Shown in pieces: positions 9,872 to 18,800 of a stretch of DNA of 21,495 nt (position 1 is the first letter of the stretch; every line of letters begins with the position of its first letter). The notes under the pieces are model-generated. The model was not told where the DNA came from. It saw nothing but the letters and a program-made list of their open reading frames with translations, and did not search any database. Position numbers and translations under genes: made by a program. Location of the stretch: assembly GCF_000003815.2 (NCBI RefSeq), contig NC_049986.1:3802716-3824210 (forward strand). Direction: 5' to 3'. The stretch is from Branchiostoma floridae (Eukaryota > Chordata > Leptocardii > Amphioxiformes > Branchiostomatidae).

Positions 9872-12800
9872 GTAAGTTTATCGACAACTGGCTACTGGTG
9901 TACCGTTACCTTTGGCATACGTATCGACAGAAGAATCACCATTTACTGACCAAACAAGAGTTCGTAGACCTCAGGCCTGCATGAAATGTATTGGGTTTCT
10001 GTAGACCTATTGTGTATTTTTGCCTTTTTGTCTGTGGTACGTGGTTGGAAAAATGAGCTTTTTACTGTGTTGGTTGTGCACCATGCAAAAGTCTGACTCT
10101 GAAATTCCATTTTCTGAATTTGTAAGTTTGGACAGGGATGAACATTACTTATTTTGGATTTCTTAAGTAACTATGTAACCAACCACAGTACTTTGAAGTT
10201 GTTGAGACGCTACCTTTTTTTGTCTCAGATGGCCCATGCACATGTAGTTAGTCTGTCACATGATATACTAATATCTTCCTATTTCAATGTACTGACCTAA
10301 TGCAGCTGCTAAGTCTCCTTGGTTTGTGTTCTTCCAATGATATTCATTAAAGATTTATTTCTGGAGTGTTATTCACTTGACATCGGAATGTTACTCGCAT
10401 AATTTGACCAATGATACTTTTATCTGTAGTTCCATAGACATTAGACAACATGAATAGTGGTAGCCCCCATGCAGCAGCAACAGTTAGTCCCCAGGGTGGT
10501 ATGATATTTTCATTCAATCCATCCAACCCAAACCTAAATCTCCTGTAGTATCTAAGCCAAATTTAACAGCATAATTTACTATGAAAAATGTCCTTGTCAA
10601 TCCCATTTATAGATGGCAAGCTGCTGGCAATGGAAGCTTTGAAAAGTTCAGAAGCTGTTGTAGTCAAAGCAAACACCCAGCAAACATCCCCGCAAACCAA
10701 TGAGCAGTTGCTTAGAAGGGGAATTTCATCATATATTTGCCGCGACAAAATGCAACAAACGATACTGAATTTAAAACAGAACAAAGCTAAGCCTCCACCA
10801 CTTAACCCTGCCTGTACCATAGATTAAGCAGGCCCAAAAACCAAGCGAATATGACTAGCCCAAAACAACAAATTACCTGTATACAGTATGGAAATGGCAT
10901 TACCAAAGAAACAAAAAGAAACACAGGACAAATCATACACATACCTTTCTCTTATGCCCACAATCTATACAGTTCTCCTCCACATTAGAAAATTGCATCT
11001 TCTTCTGTTTAAGTTCAAGTTCAACCATGATTGCCAACAGGGTAAAAGAACTTGTACCGGAACTTAAAACTCAGTACTATACAGCTCTAGAAACACCACA
11101 AAGAGTAATAAGCAAACTCCAATTATACCTGACCAACAGATATATAATCTTGTACACTCCCGTCATCTGGCAAACTGTCAGTGCCACTAAGTAACCTGAT
11201 ACATTGAAGGTGGCCCAGGCCAGATGATGGTTCTACACCCAACCATAATCTGTTTTTAAAACCAAGCAGATATTGGGAGGATGCCCCAACCACACTAAAA
11301 CAGGGTGAACCTATACAGTATCAAGTTCAAGCACTAGGAGGCCCAAAATCAAACCTGACCACCAGGACACCACAAACAACTCACATACCAAATGGCAACA
11401 CAATGGCACCTTGCGTTCCGGAGATACAGCGCACGCCCCGTGCCCGCACAAAAGGTAACCTAAAATGTCAAGTTCAAGCACCAAGGGCGCCAAAATCAAA
11501 ACTGAGCATTATTCAGCCACCGCCGACACATGTGCCAAATATCATCGCGCCAGCACCAGCCGTTCAGAAGATATAACTCCGGAAACACCCCTCCCGGACA
11601 CAAAATTCGACCTGCCGGGTCAAGTTCAAACGCGACAAGGCCCAAAGTCAATCCTAGGCAACAGGCAACAACCCCCCACCCATGCACCAAAAATCGTCAC
11701 AATCGCGCGTATCGTTCCGGACACACAGCGCCAAAAGTGCCCCAAAAACACAAAAAATGCCACCTTCAATGTCAAGGTCAAGCGCCAGGAGGCCCAAAAT
11801 CACACCTGAGTGTCAGGCTACCACCCCCAACCCACGTACCAAAAATCGTCGTGCTCGCACCATCCGTTCACGAGATACAGCGCCCTACATCCCCGGCTAC
11901 CGAAAAGTTCCCACCAGCATCAAAACCATACCTGCATACATGCAGGTAATGACGTTTTTGCAAAGAGTGGAGAATGCTTGCTTTTATTTTGGTTCTGCAA
12001 CCATCTTTAAAAGCTGGTCTTTCTCTACCGAATATGATGACCTGGTCCATAAGTATGTAAGTGAGAAAGAGACTATTCATAGTCTTCGGTCACACACGGA
12101 CTTGTGGCTGTATAATACCGACACGGTTCTGGGTTTCTCCGGTCCCTCCATGCCCAACATGGTCCAAGTTGGCGGGCTGATGGCAGACCGCCCCGTCGTC
12201 CCTCTCTCCGTGGTAAGTGTTCTTTTACTATCTCCATGAAAAATTGAGAAATTGTTTTGGTTGTGTCTTTCTGTATGTGTGTGTGTGTGTGTGCGTGCGC
12301 GCGCGTGTGTGTGTTTTCGGTCTCCGTCGACCTTGTTCACAGAATGACCCTTTTTCATCTCCAGCAGTGACGTCAGGAACACACCACTTTTGCAGGAGGG
12401 GGTCATAAGTATCAGAAAGTATATGTCGCCCCTTGTCTTTGCTGTTGAGTCTTCCCTTTTTGTATCTTTTGACGTGGAAGTGAGGAAATGTCCAAAGCAG
12501 ATTTTACAAATGACATCAGCGCTCGCACCAATTTTTCAAAAAGATTTTTTTTACCATGTAATGGTGGCCAACACACCGAAGTGAAACAATATAGCTTTGA
12601 AAAAAGGTGGCCAGGGGCGAAGATGGAATTTAAAATCGGTTGAGGCCCTCCACTTCTTAGTACTATAACTCTTGAACGACGTGTCGTACGGCCACCAAGT
12701 TTTATATATATATGGTATCTGACAAGTATATGATGTTTGACGTTACGATAACGTAATATGACGTAATCATGACGTCATCAATTTGATTGTATTGGCCGGA

Positions 12801-15800
12801 CCCATACAAAAAGGTTATTCTCAGAAAACTTCAAGTTTTGCTCCAAAAGTGTTACAGTAAGTGCAGATAACTCAATGATTATGTTTGTTACGACTTGTGT
12901 TGCCTATAGCAACATCACTGACGTCAAAATGACGTCATAAAATGACGTCATGCACATCTAAGATACCAGTTGGGCTCCACCATATTACATCCACCACCTT
13001 GAATATTTCAAAATACTTTTTTGGCAACAAATAATGACAAAAGGCAATGAAAATAGACTAAATTCATTCATTCAGATGAATTTGGATGACAAAATACAAG
13101 TACTTACAGATTTAAGGGATAATTAGCTTCTTATTCTTGATCTGGCCATACGGTCCACCATCTTGGATTTGGGGCTGATGACGTCATCAAATTAGCATAT
13201 TTTATGCATATATAATTAGGAAAGATATGCTAAATAACTAAAATAAAAAGATTTTTGTAACAAAATAGCAGTAATATAGCAAATAAACGTGAAAAATACA
13301 TTGTTAGAACCGAAATTAGCGATTTTTGACAAAACTGCTTGTCAACAAACGGCAACACGAAAAAATGGAAAATTTGTTAAACTTCATAAAATTGTTGCTT
13401 ACAACATTTTAGGAAAACTCACCAAATTTGGTGGCGCTAGCGTAAGCCGTTCTGGCGTTATGGTCTCAGAACACAGTTTTTCGCCTATGGGGATTGACAT
13501 GGTTTAAAGGACCCCAAAGTCAAGTGGTTCGACGACTCAAAACACATAGTAGGGTGCAGATACAATCTACAAGAATTTAGTTTTTTCGAAGTTGAGGCTA
13601 CAAGCTACAAAATATCTGAAAATGAGCATAGATTTGACGGCTCGTTTTTCTATACCAGACACTTTGATTTAACCCCAGCGGAGGTCATGGAACTGCGGCG
13701 AACAGGAAGTGCCGGTAAGATATCAAGGCGGAAATTCCCGCCGGCCGAAAAAGCAACGTAATCCAACTTATACAGTATGAACACCGATGTATTCCTCTAC
13801 TATTCACCACAGATTCCACCTCGCTGTCGTGCACGGAAGAATAAATACGGCCTTTTCAATTACTGCGATGCACTATTTTAACCCGAACTACTTTTGGGGA
13901 CGGGGGTCGCGGATAAATACTGTGTTCTGAGACCTTATAGGACAACAAAGTTGGCGCAGGCCCCCCCCCCCCCGTCTGAATAGGCTTAAAGAACCCCCAC
14001 ACGTGAGATGGTGCGGTGTGATATGGTGCAAATTCTTCCGTCTAGAATTGGTGATTCTCCACAAATCACCCGGACTCCAGGAAGAATAGTGATATATCAG
14101 TCACTAATGGAGATCTGTATATCCAAACCAAACCAAATTATTCACATAGTAAGTTTTTTTTTTGGGGGGGGGGGGGGGGCCCAACCAGGAGTACTTACTT
14201 CTAAGGTTTCTCTGTCTATCAGAGGAAAACAGAAGAGCACAGTGGATTAAGGAGGCAGTCTGGATAAAAAAATCAGCTCCAGTTATAAACAGAGACGAGA
14301 GGGATACAAGCTGAGCCACGTTTGGGACGTCATTCTTACTGCTACAATGCCACCTACATCGGCCATAAGTAGCAGCAAGAAGTAGTTTCCGGTCACGCTA
14401 CCCTGATTTTGGTGTCTGGTAGACATCGAAACGTTGAAAGTAATTACTCCCTGGTTGTGCCTGAAGAACCCTACTATATGAATATAGTTCTTGCTTTGAA
14501 ACGTTTTCATCTAAACACCACGATCTCGAGCACCCATTTCGCAACATTCAAAAACGAACGACCAAAAAAAAAAACGAACGCCCTGTCTAGCGTAAAGCCC
14601 AGGGCTTTGTTTCTGCAAAAAGAACCCTAAGCCGGTGGATGATGTTCTGGTCAAGCCTTGTTGAGTGTAATTTATTTCTTTAGGACATGGAGGATTTTAT
14701 GCAGTCATCAGGAGACGACGGAGTAATCGTTGTCAGCTTCGGGTCGATGGTCCATACGATGTCGACGGAAAGGAAAGAAATGTTCGCGGCAGTCTTCGCG
14801 CAGCTCCGACAGAAGGTGGTGTGGCGGTACGCGGGAGAGAAGCCGGTCGGTCTGGGTAACAACACCAAGCTGATGTCCTGGCTGCCTCAGAAAGACTTAC
14901 TGGGTGGGTGAAGAAAACAAATCCAATTTTTATATTTCAATGAATTTGTTGGTGTTTCGTCTTCTTCTTCTGTAAAATCTTCAAATAGATCAATCTCTTT
15001 GATTTCTGAGCCAAATGACTCGGAGTTTAGTACAAGGGTAAAGTGGGTCAATATGTGAGGTTTTTAGGCCATTTATAGCCCAAAAATGTATAACTTTCCG
15101 TGCACCCCCTGTACCCTGGTGTTACAACCAAAGGACAGTCTTAAATTTGGTATAGAGGTACAGTATATATTTATTCATATAAAATATTTTGTAAAAGTCA
15201 CTTCAAAATGGTTTATTTGGGAGGGTGGTGTATCAGTGAAAGGTTTTTTTTAATCAGTTTAGGATAGGGTTGATGATTCAAAACTCTATTTGTTGAAAGG
15301 AAGAATTCTTGGACTGGTCCATTGCAGCTTTTTTCACATGGGTTGAGGTGGAATAGACCTTTTTGCATGTGGGTCATTGTTCACAGTATTTTAGCCTATT
15401 TTCGAATTGTAGCAGGAAAATGTAAGAAACATTTCTTGCAAGACAGCCAAAAACAAGGTTTTGGTCTATTTTTAGGCCTGTGCTTACCCCAAATTTGAAG
15501 TGGTCAGTCCCTAAATTGACGTCATGACAAACCAAGATGGCGGCATATTTGAGAGCTGCGATAAGTTTCGATGGTCGGCATTTTTTTTTAATTAGACATT
15601 CGTACACTTGAGATAGCGGGCTTGTCGTTTATGCATGTGGCCCAGATAGTATCAAATGTACAAGATAATAGTATATATGAAAAATATATGAAATAAAACA
15701 GCAAGAAAAAGGAAGTTTAATATCTTATGTTACTTCAGAAGAATACGATCCCAAATGTAACCGACAATTGTGTGGACTTTCTGGTTCTGAAGACACACTG

Positions 15801-18800
15801 TTACTCTTCCTTCTTCAGGAGTTCCATCATAATTGACGCAAAAGTTTTAAGATGAAAGTGTCCCAGCAAAATACATATCCCTTCCTCAAAATATAATCTA
15901 GTGGACAAGTTAATGTAGAAATAAGCCAACAACAAGGTTAGTATTAAGTGTTAATGACCCGCCCCGAGGTGTATATGGTGACATAACGCCTGGTCCTTTG
16001 CTATAACCACTGAATAAAACCACCGAGTGAGCGAAGCGGGCGAGGTTTTATGATGTGGTTGCATTTTGGAAGCAAAATTTCCACAGACAATATTTGAAAC
16101 ATTGCAGTCTTGGCATGTCAAACCTTTTCAAACTTTTACAGTACTAGTATACTGTATTTATGATAATTCCTCCCTGCGGGGTCTGATCTTTCCGTTCTGT
16201 GTTATTCTGATTGGTTACTTTCCTGTCCATCGCTCCTCCTGACTGGTTAAGGAGTTAAACATAATAAACACCGGTGTTGATTTTGTTTAAACATCTGGCT
16301 GGCCGGAATCTATGTGATACGGCGTCATAACCAACATGGAATGGGGCCTTCTGACTGGTCCACGGCGCCTGGCTATATGATAACACTGTGGTATAGACAT
16401 AATTAGGACTAATGTTTTCGTATGTGACCTAATTTGCAAGTAAAGCCTGCTGTAACAGCTGTTCAACCTCAACAATGATTTTTTTACACGATTGATATTT
16501 TATTATTGTCCTTGTCTTGCAGCTCATCCCAAGACCAGAGCCTTCGTCACTCACGTAGGGAAGAACGGTATGTACGAGGCCCTGTACCACGGCGTGCCCA
16601 TGGTTTGTTTCCCGTTGTTCGGAAACGCCGCCCGGGTTGTGGACAGGGGACTAGGAGTGAGTTTGGACTTCAGGACGGTCACCTCGGACCAGTTGTACCA
16701 TGCTCTACTTCGTGTTCTCACAAACAACAGGTATCGTTAAGTCGTATGTCTTATGTAGATGTTTATGTAGTATGTGTAGTAAGGCAAATCAGTTTACTGG
16801 TCTATTAATTGAAACGATAATTAGAACTCTTAATAACTACTATTCAATTATTTTGCTGTGCCATTGTCAAATTGTGAGTGGCCTTGAAATTAAAATGCAG
16901 GCACGCTCCTACACAGCGCCTTGTAATTAATCCACGCCCGGGAACCGTGGTGGTATCCCTGGGCATAGCTGGGCGCATTGGCGAAGCTTTTGTGCCCTGG
17001 GAAAGAGAACGTCTTTCCGCGCAAAGCATGCTGGGGGAAGGGATATTACCCTGGGAAGGAGATTTCTGGAGAAGGCCAACCTCCCTGCCGTGCCAAACTC
17101 CCTTCCGTGACTAACTATCCTCCCAGCAATGTAGAGGGGTAATGTTTACGCCCTCACGGCGCCATCAAATCAGGTACATTCTAAAGCTCCCTTTATATTA
17201 AAGTACCGCCATTGTAGCAACATTTTGATCCCTAAAATAGTTAACTTGCGTCTCGTCTTGTTTTGGCCCCGATAAACTGAACATAGTGGCGCGCACACAC
17301 AACTTACGATTTACTATAAAGGTAGATGAGACCAAGGTTGAGACACACACAGCACAAAATAAAATGACAACTGTGTATTTCGTAGACTTTATTTTGTTCG
17401 GCTGGAGGAGAATTGTGACAATCTAAACCTATGTCTTCTTCAGGGCGCTGGGTACGAGCGTGAAAATGTAGGCACGTTTGTTTTAAGACTCTCTTTGTTA
17501 CCCTGTAACTCTACGACAGAGTATTGTAGTTGTCAGAGGTGATAACAGCTCGCATCTGTATCTCTGTTCCCTTTGTCGCATTCGTATCTAATTTGGCATG
17601 TCGTCTGCACGTAGCCTGGAATCCAGCCGTGTTGTGCTCTGGTCGCTCTGCTTCCTGCCAACACGTCTGGCCTTCGTTTAGGATTGGAACAATCGGCCCT
17701 TACGTCACTAATGAGTCGAAAGTAGTGTTCCGTTCGATTACAAACTGTAAACATGATTGTTTGTGTTCGATTTCCACCTAGGTGGTGGTAACAGCCAATC
17801 AGAAATCGCGCACATAAAGTGTGCGAATATTGAAATGCCGATCGTTCGAATGGTAACGAAGGCCAGTCGTATTGGCAGGAAGCGTACCTCAGGGGAGCGA
17901 CCAAAGCACAATACGGCTGGATTGCAGGCTAGTCTGCACGTAGCTTTGCGTGATGATGCACGTTGTTTTTTCACGATAGCTGTTTGTATTATAAATGTGA
18001 TAATTTCAAAAATCCTTCCCAGTGTTTCGGTACAAGTCTGCGTTATCTTCGTGCCTTGTGGTAATTAGATACTGCCAAGCAGATGTTGCTAGATTTTCTC
18101 TGATCATTCGAGTCGTGTTGTCAGCTGTTTTCAGGATTACAAGCATATGCGTTGGCGGTAATCAATCGAAATTGGATCATACGTAGACAGATTTGATTGT
18201 CAAACATAATTGTCAAATATGATTGTGAAACATTTGTTCTTAAAAATGTGGTTTAACAGATGATGGTTTATCATTAATGGTGTATAAGTCCCATGGTAGC
18301 TGCCATATTAGTTAGATGGGTTAGTGTTCGCTTATTATCATCAGGTTTACTGGAACTTAACAGAGGAACAGCAAGGACTGAATGTCGGACACAGAATAGA
18401 TACAATTGATTTTTATGAATGATGACTTCACTTTTGCCTTGTCGTCTCTGCTGCTATCTAATAAATGTTATAAAATAACGTCATTACTAAAGTTGTGCAA
18501 AATTTATAACTCAAAATATGTGGCTAGTTAATATGCTGTTGATAGATTAACGAATAAACACACCAAAAACAACACCTCCTTAATTGGCTATGATAATAAC
18601 CAGTACACATATGATAAAGAATTTGGTAATAATATTTGAAGCTCGTATTGTTATCGTGTCTTATCTGTTGTCTTATTTGTTGTCAAATGCTATCTCTCCC
18701 TTAGTTACCATGAGACGGCAGCCCGCCTGTCCCGTCTGCACCGTGACCAGCCCCAGTCACCCATGGAGCGGGCCGTCTGGTGGATAGAACACGTCATCAA

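Larger units (their letters stand above)
12213..14683 (+). other. UGT intron 2
   Basis: 2471 nt, GTAAGT...TTTAG. It holds a (TG)n microsatellite (12269-12315), a cluster of TGACGTCA palindromes (12368-13186), a TTAT-flanked MITE (13462-13934), a fragment of the dispersed repeat (13986-14081) and a Penelope-like retroelement remnant (14222-14445). Confidence 0.85.

Noticed and set aside
9872-9984. Extension of UGT exon 1 to the stop at 9982-9984
   Set aside because: A strong donor (GTAAGT) stands at 9872, and the extension lacks the linker sequence that all UGTs have before MTF; the linker is found in exon 2.
10588-10827. 79-codon + strand open frame in intron 1, preceded by an acceptor-like TTTATAG
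   Set aside because: The opposite strand is equally open, no known domain is visible, and including it would not fit between UGT exons 1 and 2.
11946-11950. Exon 2 start directly at GTAATGACG after CATGCAG
   Set aside because: Phase 0 does not fit the phase-1 donor of exon 1, and it would drop the conserved IPAYMQ stretch before MTF.
14908-14913. Alternative exon 3 donor GTGAAG
   Set aside because: Better consensus than GTGGGT at 14904, but it would put exon 4 out of frame and destroy the UGT signature.
17530-18068. Overlapping open frames on both strands
   Set aside because: They lie on the terminal inverted repeats of the 17612-17931 MITE; the mirrored peptides reflect the inverted repeats.
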